Shown piece after piece: positions 1-13,600 of a stretch of DNA of 64,000 nucleotides. How positions within the stretch are numbered: the first letter of the stretch is position 1; each line of letters begins with the position of its first letter. Below the pieces are notes generated by a model. It was given only the letters and a program-made list of their open reading frames with translations, was not told where the DNA came from and made no database searches. The translations under genes were made by a program, and so were the position numbers. Source of the DNA: Geosiphon pyriformis (Eukaryota > Glomeromycota > Glomeromycetes > Archaeosporales > Geosiphonaceae); NCBI GenBank assembly GCA_016748015.1, contig JAAOMT010000134.1:435341-499340 (forward strand), read 5' to 3'.

Positions 1-3000
1 TTCTCTGAAATCTCTTTGCTTAATTCAAAGGATCCGTCATGTTTCTGCGAGGAAATAATTGATTCGGTAGTTTTAACAGAGGTCTTGGATGCAATATCTT
101 GAATAACAGCCGATTGGGTTTCTTTGGATTTGGAAGCTTTTTGAATAACAACTTTTTGTGTGGCTTTTTCGACTACGAATTTTTCTGAAATTCCAAGAAT
201 TTCCTGTTCTAACTTGGAATCGTTGATTTCTAATTTGAGATACTGCCGGGCTTGATCATATTGTTCTTGCCAGTGAGATTGATGAGCCGAAGAAGTGTTT
301 TTAAGATATGCCAAAGTGACTGCAGTTGTCCACCAAGACGTCTTTGCTGATTTCTTAAGTTTCTCACTGACTTCGTATTTGTTAATTGATGCGACAAGGG
401 ATTGAGTCGAGTTAATATCAAGCTCATCTGAAATAACCTTACTTAAAACAAAAGACCCGTCTTGTTGATGCGATGATGAAATAATGGTTTGAGCCGTCTC
501 AACTGTTGTTTTCGATTGAATCTTTTCTAAAGCAGCCTTTTGTTCTTCATGAGAGTGCCAAGCAAGACCACCAATAGTCGCAGCAACACCGCTAGCAAGT
601 CCAAGTCCAAGCACTGAACTCTTTGATATCCAAGATTCTCGTTCTTTCTTTTCAGTTTTCTTGGCAACTTCTTCTTTTATATGTGCTTCATGAACTTTAG
701 CCGCAGTCTGAGACACTGTTTGGTGTGTAATCTTTTCCACGACAAAGGACTCGGAGACTTGAAGAATTTCTTTTTCCAATTCAGCATCCTTTATCTCGGT
801 GCTAAGATATTTGCGGGCTTCTTCATATTTAGCCAGCCATAATGAAGAATGAGTTGTTGAAGTTTGTTTAAGATAGGCTAATGTAACGGCGGTTGTCCAC
901 CAGGAAGCCTTCGAGGATTTCTGGAGTTTTTCACTGGTAGCGTATTGTTGAACAGATTTCACCAAGGATTCAGTGGAGGACGTATTGAGTTGGTTCGAGA
1001 TAACGGTACTTAGCTCAAAAGAACCGTCTTTTTTCTGATGAGATACAATGGATTGGACGGTCTCAGTTGTCGTTTTAGATGCAACCTGATCGATGGCAAC
1101 TTTTTGTGTATTTTCCGATTTAGTCGCATTTTGAATGACAACTTTTTGGGTAGCTTTTTCAATCACGAATCTTTCCGAAACTTTGAGGATCTCTTCTTCT
1201 AAGGTAGCATTATTGATTTCCGCGCTAAGATATCTACGAGCTTCATCGTATTTGACTTGCCATTGCGATTGGTGGGTAGATGAGACATTCTTAAGATAGG
1301 CAATAGTGATTGCAGTGGTCCACCAAGAGGTTTTCGCTGTCTTTTTAAGGTTTTCACTGAGCTCGTATTTTTGGACAGAGGTGACAAGAGATTGAGTGGA
1401 GGTGATATCAAGTTCTTCAGAGATAACCTTGCTTAATTCAAATGAACCATTTTTTTTTTGCGATGAGATGATGACTTGAGTAGTTTCAGGTGTCGTCTTT
1501 GATTGGATCTTTTCTAAAGCAGCCTTTTGCTCTTCACGCGAGTGCCATGCAAGGCCACCGATAGTTGCAGCAACACCACCGGCAAGTCCAAGTCCGAGTG
1601 CTGCACTCTTGGATATCCAGGATTCTCGTTCTTTCTTGTCTTCTTTTTTGGCAACTTCTTCTTTCTTGTGAGCTTCTTCAACTTTTATTGCAGTCTGAGA
1701 GACCACATTATGAGTTAACTTTTCAACTACGAAAGCTTTGGATACAACGAGAACTTCATCTTCCAAACTGGCATCCTTTATTTGTTCGCTGAGATACTTG
1801 CGAGCTTCATCGTGTTTGGTTCTCCAGATTGAATCGTGCTCCTTGGCTGTTTGATCAAGATAGGCGATTGTGATACCAGTTGTCCACCATGATGATTTAG
1901 CAGATCGCTTTAGCTTCTCGGTCGTAATGTATTCTTGAATTGATTTTACCAATGTTTCAGAAGAGGCGAATCCGAGTTTCTCTGAAATCTCTTTGCTTAA
2001 TTCAAAGGATCCGTCATGTTTCTGCGAGGAAACAATTGATTCGGTAGTTTTAACAGAGGTCTTGGATGCAATATCTTGAATAACAGCCGTTTGGGTTTCT
2101 TTGGATTTAGAGGCTTTCTGAATGACTGCCTTCTGGGTAATCTTTTCGACAACAAAATTTTCAGAGACATGTAAAATTTCTTCTTCCAAATGAACGTCAT
2201 TTATTTGCAAACTAAGATATTTGCGGGCTTCATCATATTTCGCTTGCCAGTGGGATTGATGTGAAGAAGCAGTTTTCTGGAGGTAAGCAAGGGTAACTGC
2301 CGTTGTCCACCATGAGGCCTTTGTCGATTTCTTGAGTTTTTCGCTAACCTCATATTGCTGGATGGAGGTAACCAAATTCTCGGAGGTTGAGATGCCGAGT
2401 TCCTGCGAGATAATTTGACTTATTTCAAAAGATCCATCCTGCTTTTGACTAGATATAATTGTTTGCGTAGTTTCAACGGTTGTCGTTGATTCAACCTTTG
2501 CAAGCGCCGCTTTTTGCTCCTCATGCGAATGCCATGCAAGACCGCCAATGGCCGCGGTAGCAGCAGTAGCAAGACCGAGACCAAGCGTTGCGCCTTTAGA
2601 CAACCAGGACTTGTCATCTTTCTTTTCTTGTTTTTTATCAAGTGCTTCTTCATGGATTTTGGTGGCAGTCTCTGACACTGTTTTGTGGGTTAGCTTTTCG
2701 ACCACAAAAGTCTTGGACACAAGGAGAATTTCCTCTTCCAAAGAAGTATCCTGGATTTGTTCATGGAGGTACTTGCGAGCTCGATTGTATTTAGTTTTCC
2801 AGATGGAATCATGGGTACCGGCAGTTTGAACTAGGTAGCTAATTGTGATGGCAGTCGTCCACCATGATTGCTTAGCAGATCTCTTCAGCTTTTCGGTCGT
2901 AACGTATTTTTGAATTGATTTTATTAATGTTTCAGAGGAGGTGAACCCGAGTTGCTTAGTTATATCTTTGCTTAATTCAAAGGACCCGTCATATTTCTGA

Positions 3001-6000
3001 GCAGAGGCAATTGATTTAACAGTTTCTACACTAGTTTTTGATGCAATGTTCTTGATAACAGTTTTCTGAGTCTCTGTAGATTTGGCGGCTTGTTCGACCA
3101 CAGCTTTTTTAGTGATTTTTTCAACAACAAATAACTCTGAAACATGCAAAATTTCTTCTTCCAAATGAACGTCCTTTATTTGTGAGCTCAAATATTTCCG
3201 TGCCTCATCATGTTTAACTTTCCAAACGGAATCATGGGCAGATGAACTTTTTTCGAGATAAGCAAGAGTAACCGCAGTTGTCCACCAAGAGGTCTTTGCT
3301 GATTTTCGAAGTTTCTCACTTAACTCATATTTTTGAAGAGTGGCAACCAATGTCTCTGTAGAAGAAACATTAAGTTGTTCTGCGATGACTTTACTGAATT
3401 CAAATGAACCGTCGTGATTATGTGAGGATAAAACCTTTTGAGTTGTGTGGGGTTTTGTCTTTTTCTGTAGCTCAACTATAGCAGCATTTTGCTTTTCATG
3501 CGAGTGCCAAGCAATACCACCGCCTAAAGCAGCGCCTACGCCACTGAGTAGACCGGTTTTTAATAGACGAGACTCAATTTTTTGTTCCTCTGCATGTTTA
3601 GTTTCTTGAATTTTCGTTTCAAGCTTTTTAGTTTCCTGCTGTTTGACATTTGTATGGGTCTGATGGGCTTCCTGAACCTTGGATGCTGTTTGAGCCACCG
3701 TGGTTTGTGTTACCTTTTCGACTACGAATGTCTCTGAAACTTGGAGAATCTCTTCTTCCAACTTGGAATCATTGATCTCGTTGCTAAGGTATTTACGGGC
3801 TTCTTCATATTTAGCTTTCCAGATAGAGTCATGAGCTGTGGAAGTTTGCTTAAGATAGGCGAGAGTTACCGCAGTTGTCCACCAGGAGGGCTTGCTGGTT
3901 TTCCGCAATTTTTCGCTTGTCGTATGACTTTGAACAGAACTTACCAAAGTTTCAGAAGAGGAGACGTTGAGTTGATTAGAAATCACTTTGTTTAGTTCAA
4001 AAGAACCGTCTGTTTTTTGAGACGAGAGGATGGTTTTGGTTGTTTCTACACTAGTTTTAGAAGCGAGTTCCTTGATTACTGACTCTTGAGTTTCCTTAGA
4101 CTTGGAAGCATTGGTCACGAGGACTTTTTGGGTTACTTTCTCCACAACAAAAGTATCTGAAACCCTTAAAATTTCTTCTTCCAAACTATTGTTCTTGATT
4201 TCAAGCCTAAGATATTTTCTGGCCTCGTCATACTTTGCTTGCCAAACTGCATCATGAGCCGATGAAGTATTTTTGAGATAAGCAATAGTAATAGCGGTTG
4301 TCCACCAGGACGTTTTGGCCGTTTTCTTTAACGTTTCACTAACTTCGTATTTCTCAATTAAGCTAACTAATGTTTGTGAAGATGAAATGTCCAACTCTTT
4401 CAACACTACTTGACTCAACTCAAATGACCCATTCTTATTCTGGGAAGATAGTATAACTTTGGTGGTGTCCACTGTAGTTTTCGATTGGATTTCGGTTAGA
4501 GCAGCTTTTTGTTTTTCCTGAGAGTGCCATGCAAGAGCGCCACCTATCGCAGAAACGCCACCAACAATACCAAGGCCAGCCAAAGCAGTTTTTGAGATCC
4601 ATGATGAATTTTCTTTCTTTTCTTCTAAATGAGCTTCGTGGGCTTTAGAGGCGGTCTGAGAGACGGCTTTATGGGTAAGTCGTTCAACTACGAAAGCCTT
4701 GGATACAATGAGAACTTCATTTTCCAAACTGTCATCATTTATTTGTTCGCGGAGATACTTGCGAGCTTCATCGTGTTTGGTTCTCCAGATTGAATCGTGC
4801 TCCTTGGCTGTTTGATCAAGATAGGCGATTGTGATACCAGTTTTCCACCATGATGATTGAGCGGATCGCTTTAGCCTATCGGTCGTAATGTATTCTTGAA
4901 TTGATTTTACTAATGTTTCAGAAGAGACGAATCCGAGTTGTTCAGATATCTCTTTGCTCAATTCAAAGGACCCGTCATGTTTCTGAGTGGAGGCAATTGA
5001 TTGGGCAGTTTCTAGAGTAGTTTTTGATGCAATTTCATTGATAACCGCTTTTTGAGTTTCCTCAGATTTGGAAGCTTTTTGAACAACAACTTTTTGGGTG
5101 GCTCGCTCGATCACGAATTTTTCCGAAATTTCGAGAATCTCTTGTTCCAACTTTTCATCGTTAATTTCTGAATGAAGATAATGGGCAGCCTGCAAATATT
5201 TGTCTTTCAAGTGAGATTCCTCTGAAGATGTAGTGTTCTTAAGGTAGGCAATAGTGACAGCGGTGGTCCACCAAGAGGTCGTTGCTGTTTTCTTAATCTT
5301 TTCACTAATCTCGTATTGATGAATCGACGAGATGAGAGACTGAGTTGAAGTGATATCGAGCTCATCTGAGACCACCTTGCTTAATTCAAAAGATCCGTCC
5401 TTTCTTTGGGATGATACAATGGTTTGAATGGTTTCCGAAGTTGTCTTTGATTTAATTTTTTCTAACGCAACTTTTTGCTCTTCACGTGAGTGCCAAGCCA
5501 AGCCGCCAATAGTCGTAGCGACACCAGTAGCAAGTCCAAGTCCAAGAATAGCACTCTTTGAGAACCATGACTCTCTTTCCTTTTCCTCATTCTTTTTTGT
5601 TATTTTTTCCTCTAAATGAACTTCATTGACTTTAGCTGCGGTTTGAGCAACTTCTTTATGCGTTACCTTCTCTACCACAAATGTTTCAGAGACCTGCAAA
5701 ATTTCTTCCTCTAATTTGGCGTCTTTGATCTCCAAGCTTAGGTATTTTCGGGCTTCGTCATATTTTGTTTGCCAGTGCGAATCGTGAACAGAAGCCTTCT
5801 TCAGATATGCAAGTGTGACGGCAGTTGTCCACCATGAGGCGTTTGCGGATTTCTTGAGCCGTTCACTGGTCGCATATTGCTGGATGGAGGTCACTAAAGT
5901 TTCAGACGATGAGACATCCAATTTTTCAGAAATCACTTTATTCAACTCAAAGGAACCATCAGTTTTCTGTGAGGAGAGGATAATGTCAGTGGTTTCAAGG

Positions 6001-9000
6001 GTAGTTTTAGAAGCGACATCATTCAGGACAGCTTTTTGAGTTTCTTGAGATTTGGAGGCTTTCTTGATAACTTCCTTCTGAGTAGCTTTCTCAACTACGA
6101 ATTTATCCGAAACTTGAAGGATTTCCTCCTCTAATTTGGCATCACGAATTTCGAGACTCAAATACTTGCGAGCTTGATCATATTGGGATTTCCAATTAGC
6201 TTCATGAGCAGTCGAAGTTTGCTTCAAATAGGCGAGAGTAACAGCGGTTGTCCACCAGGAAGCCTTTGAAGATTTTTTAAGCTTTTCACTAACTTCATAT
6301 TTTTGAATGGAGCTAACTAAAGTTTCCGAGGAGGAGATGTCCAAATCTTCGGATACGACCTTGGTTAAATGGAATGAGCCGTCAGTTTTTTGGGCGGACA
6401 CGATGCTCTGGGTGGTTTCCGCTGTTGTCTTGGATTGTATCTTAGCAATGGCAGCTTTTTGTTCTTCATGCGAATGCCATGTAAAACCACCTATAGCCGC
6501 CGTGGCAGCCGTGGCGATACCTAGGCCGAGAACAGTACCCTTAGACAACCAGGATTCGCGTTCTTTCTGTTCTTTTTGTTGATTCAATTTTTGACCGAGA
6601 TGCTCTTCGTGAACTTTGGTCGCAGTTTGAGAGACAGTTTTGAGGGTGACCTGTTCAATTACATAGGTATTTGATGCTCGCAGAATCTCCTCTTCCAATT
6701 TCGTGTCTTTGATCTCAGCGCTAAGATATTTTCGAGCCGCTTCGTATTTGGCTTTCCAGATAGAATCATGCGCAGCAGAAGTGTTCTTTAGGTAAGCAAT
6801 AGTAATGGCCGTCGTCCACCATGAAGATTTAGCAGATTTCTTGAGCGTTTCGCTAGAAGTGTATTGATTAACTGACGCTATTAAATTATCAGACGAGGAA
6901 ACGTGAAGTTGATCCGAAATCACTTTGTTTAATTCAAATGAGCCGTCAGTTTTTTGAGAAGAAATAATGGACTGAGTGGTTGCAAAAGTTGTGTCCTTGG
7001 AAATTTGCTTCAAAACAGCTTCTTGAGTTTCCTTGTGCTGGGACGCACCAGTGACAATGACTTTTTTGGTAATTTTTTCAACAACAAACGTCTCAGAAAT
7101 GTGCAAGATTTCTTCTTCTAGTTTTGCGTCATTGATTTGTGAACTAAGATACTTTCGGGCTTCATCGTGCTTAGCTTTCCAGACAGAATCATGAGTCGAG
7201 GAGGTTTTTTGAAGGTAAGCAAGGGTAACTGCAGTTGTCCACCACGAGGCTTTTGCTGAATTTTTAAGCTTTTCACTGATCTCATACTTTTGTACTGAAG
7301 CAACCAGTTTTTCGGTGGATGAAATGTCGAGCTGCTCGGCGATAACTTTACTCAATTCAAAAGATCCATCAGTCTTGTGAGATGACACAATTTTTTCAGC
7401 GGTCTCGACACTTGTTTTTTTCTCCACCTCTTGCAGAGCGGCTTTCTGTTTCTCGTGCGAGTGCCAAGCAAGACCTCCTAGAGCAGCGATACCTCCAGCA
7501 AGACCAAGGCCGGTATATATAGCTTTCTTAGATAGAGAAGATTCCTTTTGCGTCTCCTCGTCTTTTGTCACTTTTTGGATCTCTTGCTTTTTAGTATCTA
7601 GATGTTTTTCGTTCACATTGGAAGCGGCACTGGAAACGGCTTGATGAGTAATTTGTTCAACGACAAATTTTTCCGATACCTGTAGAATTTCTTCTTCTGC
7701 TTGGGCATCGTTAATCTCGGCGCTAAGATATTTCCTTGCCTGGTCATATTTCTCTTGCCAGTGCGAGTCATGAGTATATGAAGTTTTCTTGAGGTATGCA
7801 AGTGTGACTGCAGTCGTCCACCATGATGATGACTTTGAGGATTTTGTTAATTTCTCAGTAGTAACGTATTTTTGAACCGATGACAAAAGTGTTTCAGTAG
7901 AAGAGATGCCAATGTGTTGTGATACTGATTTGCTCAATTCAAACGAACCGTCTTGCTTTTGAGTTGAAACGATCGATTGAACTGTTTCAACGTTGGTATG
8001 TTTTGCAATAGCTTCAATTACCGCTGTTTGCGTTTCTTGAGACTGGGAAGCCTTTTTAACGAGTGCTTTTTGGGTTGCTTTTTCAGCGAAAAACCTCTCA
8101 GAGACTTCTAGGATTTCTTTTTCTAAACGAACATCTTTAATCTCGTTGGTGAGATATTTTCTCGCTTGATCGTATTTGGCTTGCCAAACGGAATCATGAG
8201 CTGCTGAGGTATGTTGAAGATAGACAATAGTAACGCTAGTCGTCCACCACGAAGCTTTTGCAGATTTTTGAAGTTTTTCACTGATATGATATTTAGAAAT
8301 TGACGATACAAGTGCTTCAGTAGAAGATACATCAAGCTGCTCGGCAATCACTTTGCTCAACTCGAAAGAACCGTCCGTTTGATGCGACGAAAGAATCTTT
8401 TGAGCAGTTTCTACCGTTGTTTCGTTCTTAAGATCAGTCAGAGCAACCTTTTGCTCTTCATGAGAGTGCCAGTCTAAGCCATGACCACTTATAGTTCCAA
8501 CTCCTACAGCACCGAGGGCACCCAATGCTACCTTAGAAATTTGTTCCTGTTTCTCTTTAGCCTGCGTTTCTTTGATCACCAAATGTTCTTCGTGAGCCTT
8601 AGAGGCAGTGTGAGAAACAGCTTTCTGGGTTACCTTTTCTACAACGTAGGTCTCAGACACTTGAAGAATTTCCTCCTCTAATTGAGCATCGTTGACTTCG
8701 AGGCTTAGGTACTTTCGGGCTTGATCATAATTGGCTCGCCAAACCGAATCATGCTCCTTTGCAGTTTGGTTGAGATAGGCGATTGTGACAGCGGTCGTCC
8801 ACCAGGATGACTTTGTGGATTGTTTTAACTTTTCACTTTTAGCGTAACTTTGTATCGAAGTCACCAAATTTTCAGAAGAGGAGACATCAAGCTTTTCGGA
8901 GATTACTTTGCTTAATTCAAACGAACCATTAGACTTTTGGGAATTGACAATAGTTTTGGTAGTATTGACGTTGGTATGTTTGGCGATTTCGTTAAACACA

Positions 9001-10600
9001 GCTTTTTGAGTATCCTGAGATTTGGAAGTTTCCTGGATAACCGCTTTTTTAGTCACCTTTTCCACGACAAACGTTTCCGACACCTTCAATATTTCTTCCT
9101 CCAATTGAGCATCATTAATTTCGACGCTTAGGTATTTCCTCGCTTCATTGTACTTTGATTGCCAAACAGAGTCATGAGCTGACGCGGAATTCTTGAGATA
9201 AGCAAGGGTAACAGCTGTTGTCCACCAAGAAGATTTTGCTGATTTTTTTAGTTTCTCGCTAGACTGGTAATTAGAAATTGAGGACACCAGTGTTTGCGAA
9301 GACGACACGTCAAGCTCTTGCGATAATACTTTGCTCAATTCGAATGATCCGTTCTGTTTCTGCGAAGTGAGGATAGTTTGCGTGACATCAACTGAGGTCT
9401 TTGATTGAAGCTCATTAATAGCGGCCTTTTGCTTTTCGTGCGAGTTCCAAGCAAATCCACTGCCAATAGCTGCGATTCCACCAAGGCCAAGGCCAACTAA
9501 AGCACCTTTCGATAATAGAGAATCACTTATCTTTTTTGATTCTTCTTTCTTTGAGATTTTTTCTTCGAGATGAGCTTCCTGTGCTCGAGCCGAAACATCG
9601 GTGATAGTTTTGTGGGTTACTTTTTCAACAACAAATGTCTCCGAGACGTTTAGAATCTCTTCCTCTAACTTAGCGTCCTTAATCTCTGTACTAAGATAAT
9701 GCCTAGCTTTCTCATATTTCTCTTGCCAATGGGCATCGTAAGCAGATGAAGTTTTCTTTAGGTAAGCAAGAGTGACAGCGGTTGTCCACCATGAAGATTT
9801 GACAGATTTCTTTAGCGTCTCACTAGTAGCGTATTTTTGCACCGACTCTACGAGGACTTTATCAGAAGAAATTCCGATGCGCTCCGAGACCACTTTACTT
9901 AATTCAAAAGAGCCATCATTCTTTTGAGAAGAAATAACGGATTTGGTATCTGAAATTGTTGTATTTTGAGCGATTTCATTTATGACTGTTTCCCGAGTTT
10001 CTTTAGTCTTCACAGCATTATCCACAATAACTTTTTGAGTTATTTTTTCGACGACAAAGTTTTCAGAGACGTGGAGTATTTCTTCTTCCAATCGAGCATC
10101 TTTGATCTGAAGGCTCAGATATTTCCTAGCTTCATCGTGTTTGGCTTTCCATACAGCGTCGTGAACTGACGTGGTTTTGTTTAAATAGGCTAGGGTAACA
10201 GCTGTGGTCCACCATGAAGTCTGAGCCGACCTCCGAAGCTTCTCACTGATTTCATATTTATGAATGGAGGAAACTAAAGTTTCAGAGGAAGAAACATTGA
10301 GATTTTCAGAGACTACCTTACTCAAATCGAAGGAACCATCATGTTTTTGTGAGGAGAAAATGTTCAAAGATGTTTCCTCATTAGATTTAGATTGGATTTC
10401 GGTCAGAGCAGCCTTTTGTTTTTCGTGAGAGTGCCAGGCGAGACCACCTACGGCAGCAGCAACTCCTGCAGCCCCGATACCAAGTATTCCCGCTTTTTTC
10501 TCCCAGAAGTGAGTGTCCTTTTGATCTTTCTCATTAGTTTTCTTATTTTTAATATTTTCCAACACCGATTGCTGATTCTGTTGGTTTTGAACTACTGACT
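1..10600 (-). repeat. Dimeric array: helical repeats in about 985-bp higher-order units
   Basis: The tryptophan motif recurs with alternating spacing of about 420 and 545-600 bp: near 328, 895, 1318, 1885, 2304, 2857, 3280, 3880, 4300, 4845, 5268, 5830, 6250, 6818, 7240, 7817, 8245, 8800, 9220, 9785 and 10208. Each long spacing carries a charged coiled region and one Gly/Ala-rich hydrophobic segment. The frame phase at base 3-5 matches that at 15681, and no stop interrupts it. Some units are very similar at DNA level (1-137 and 1978-2114), which shows recent homogenisation or duplication. Confidence 0.88.
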
Positions 10601-13600
10601 TTGTGACCCTTTCAACCACGTATTTCTCCGAGACTTCAATCACTTGCTGTTCTAACGTAACGTCTTTGATTTGTTGACTCAAATAATGACGACCTGATTC
10701 GTAGTGCTTGCTCCAATGAGATTCATGATGACCGAGCACCTTTTTGAAATAAGCGAGCGTTATGGCCGTTTTCCAGATAGAAATGTCGAGCTCTTGCGCT
10801 CTTTTGTGAGTAACCCTGGCTTGTAGTGATTTAGAGATGTTTTCAGTGTCTTTAATCGAAAGATGTTGAATGATAGAGTGTTCAAGTTCAAAAGACCCAT
10901 TTTCTCTTTGTGCTTTGATAATTGTTTGAGTTTTTTCAATTGTAACATCTTTTCGAACGGATTCGATTACAACCGCTTTCGCTTGTTGACTTACGACTTG
11001 ATGTGTAGCCTTTTCGACAACAAATCTGTCGGTTGTTGCGAGCAGTTCCTTTTCAAGTTCAGCATCTCCAATCTGAACACTCAAATATTGTTTTGCTCGT
11101 CCGTATCTCTCTCTCCATTCCACCTCATCATTGGATCCAGCAATTTTCAAATAGCTGAGGGTAACAGCCGTTGTCCACCAAGAAGCTTTTGCGGTTTCCC
11201 GGAGCCTCTCACTGTGGGCATAGGCTTTGACGGACGAGATTAGTGTTGTCGAGGAGTTGACGTCCAGCTCTTTTCTCAACACATCATTGACTTCAAAAGA
11301 TCCATCTTCTCGTTGACTTGAGACGACCGATTGAGCGATTTCTTTGGTAACACGTGATTTGACTGTTGAGACGGCATTCTGATGTTGAACTTGAAGGACT
11401 TTCTGAGTTCTTTTGGCAATTACATATTCGTTTGTCGCCTTGAGAATTTCTTCTTCTAGCCTTACGTCATTGATTTGTGTGCTCAAATACTTTCTGGCCC
11501 GTTCATATTTCTCGTTCCACTCGATCTGATTGACAGACGAAGAAGATGTTTTGAGATAACTAATGGTGACTGCGGTTGTCCACCAAGAGGCTTTAGAGGA
11601 TTTCTTGAGTTTTTCGCTAATGGCGTATTTCCGAGCCGAGATGATTAAAGTTTCAGCAGAAGAGACGTCAAGTTCTTTAGAAATCGATTCGTGGAGCTCA
11701 AATGATCCATCTTCCTTTTGCTTCGATATCACAGATTGGATCGTTTCGGTACTGGTTTGTGACGAGACTAAAATGCGAGCAGCCTGTTGTTGGGTCAATT
11801 TCTCGGCACGAATCGTCTTGTAGGTAGTTTTTTCCACTACAAATTTTCGCGAAGCTTCCAAGATCTCCTCTTCCAATTTTACGTCGTTTATTTGGGTGCT
11901 TAAATATTTCCTTGCCGATTCATATTTCTCTTTCCAGTGCTCTTCGTGCGCGGATGAGGTGGTTTGCAAGTAGCCGATAGTGATGGCCGTTGTCCACCAT
12001 GAGGCCTTTGTTGTTTTCTTAACTTTCTCACTTACCGCGTAAGATTTAACAGAGGTGACTATGGTTTCAGAAGAAACGTCGAGCTCCTCAGTTATAATTT
12101 TACTCAGCTCAAAAGAACCATCGGATTTCTGAGAGGAAACTATAGATTTTGTCACTTCCACGGAGGTTCTGGATTGAATCGTCGCTAAAGCTACACGCCT
12201 TTCACTGGTCTTTTGCTCTTGGATTACCTTTTGTGTTGATTTTTCATTTACGAATTTTGACGACGCTACAAGAATTTCTTCTTCTAATCTAGCATCTCCA
12301 ATTTGCGTGTGAAGATAATTTTTACCCGCTTCATATTTTTCACGCCAGTGTGTCTCGTGGGCGGATGCATTATTTTTCAGGTAGCTTAGAGTAACGGCTG
12401 TCGTCCACAAGGAAGCGTTTGTTGATCGTTTGAGCTTCTCGCTAATTGCGTAAGATCTTACAGCGGTTATCAATGTTTCAGATGAGGAGACGTCAAGTTC
12501 TTTGGACACAGTTTGGCTTAGATGGAAAGATCCATCTTGCTGTTGCGTGGCCACAACAGCCTGTGTAGTTTCAAGTGTAGTTCTAGATTGAATCTTTAGT
12601 AGAGCGTTTCGTTTTTCTTCCTTTTTTTGTCTCCTGGCAACCTTATAAGTAGTTTTTTTGACTACAAATTTGTGAGAAGCTTGCAAAATTTCCTCTTCTA
12701 ACTTTGTATTTTGAATCTGGAGGTGAAGATAATTACGTCCTGCCTCGTACTTTTCTCTCCAATGTTCTTCGTGAGCCGAAGCATAATATTGGAGGTAACT
12801 CAAGGTGACAGCGGTGGTTATCCAAGAAGATTTGACATTTTTCTTCAGTTGCTCGCTAAACCCATACGATTTTACGGAGGTGGTCAATGATTCAGAGGAT
12901 GAAACATCAAGCTCATGGGATATTATTTCACTGAAAGTGAATGAACCGTCTTTTTGTTGTGAAGTGATCACGGCTTGGGTAGTCTCAACGGACGTTTTGG
13001 ATTGAACGGCAACTATAGCAGTCTGCTTGGCAACCTTTCTTTGCTTCCGGATCACCCTATAAGTGGCTTTCTTCACGACCAATTTAGACGAGACTTTTAA
13101 AATCTCTTCTTCAAGTTTGGCATCGTTAATTTCCGTACTAAGGTATTTCCTAGCTGCTTCGTATTTTTCTTTCCAGTGTTCTTGATGAGCGGAAGCGTTA
13201 TACTTGAGATAGCTTAAGGTAACAGCGGTAGTGTACCAAGATTCTTTTGCAGAATGCTCAAGTTTCTCGCTGATTCCATAGGATTGTAAAGAAGTGACCA
13301 AGGTTCGAGAAGATGAGATATCAAGTTCCCGGGAGATTTTCTCACTGAATTTAAATGATCCGTTCTGCTCTTGAGTTGCAATTATTGCTTGAGTTGTCGC
13401 AACGGTAGTCTCTGATTGAACTGTTGATAATGCGGTTTGCTTTTCAGTCTTCTTTTGTTTGTGAATGGCTTTTGCCGTAGTCTTTTCCAAAACATATTTA
13501 TAAGAAGCTTTTAGGATTTCTTCTTCTAATCCGACATTTTTGATTTGACTACTGAGATATTTCCGTGCAATCTCTGATTTAGACCTCCATTCGGATTCGT

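Noticed and set aside
2548-2829. Plus-strand open frames across the giant exon (1-15 kb)
   Set aside because: They are antisense shadows of the conserved minus-strand repeats; they start and stop at random relative to the repeat units.
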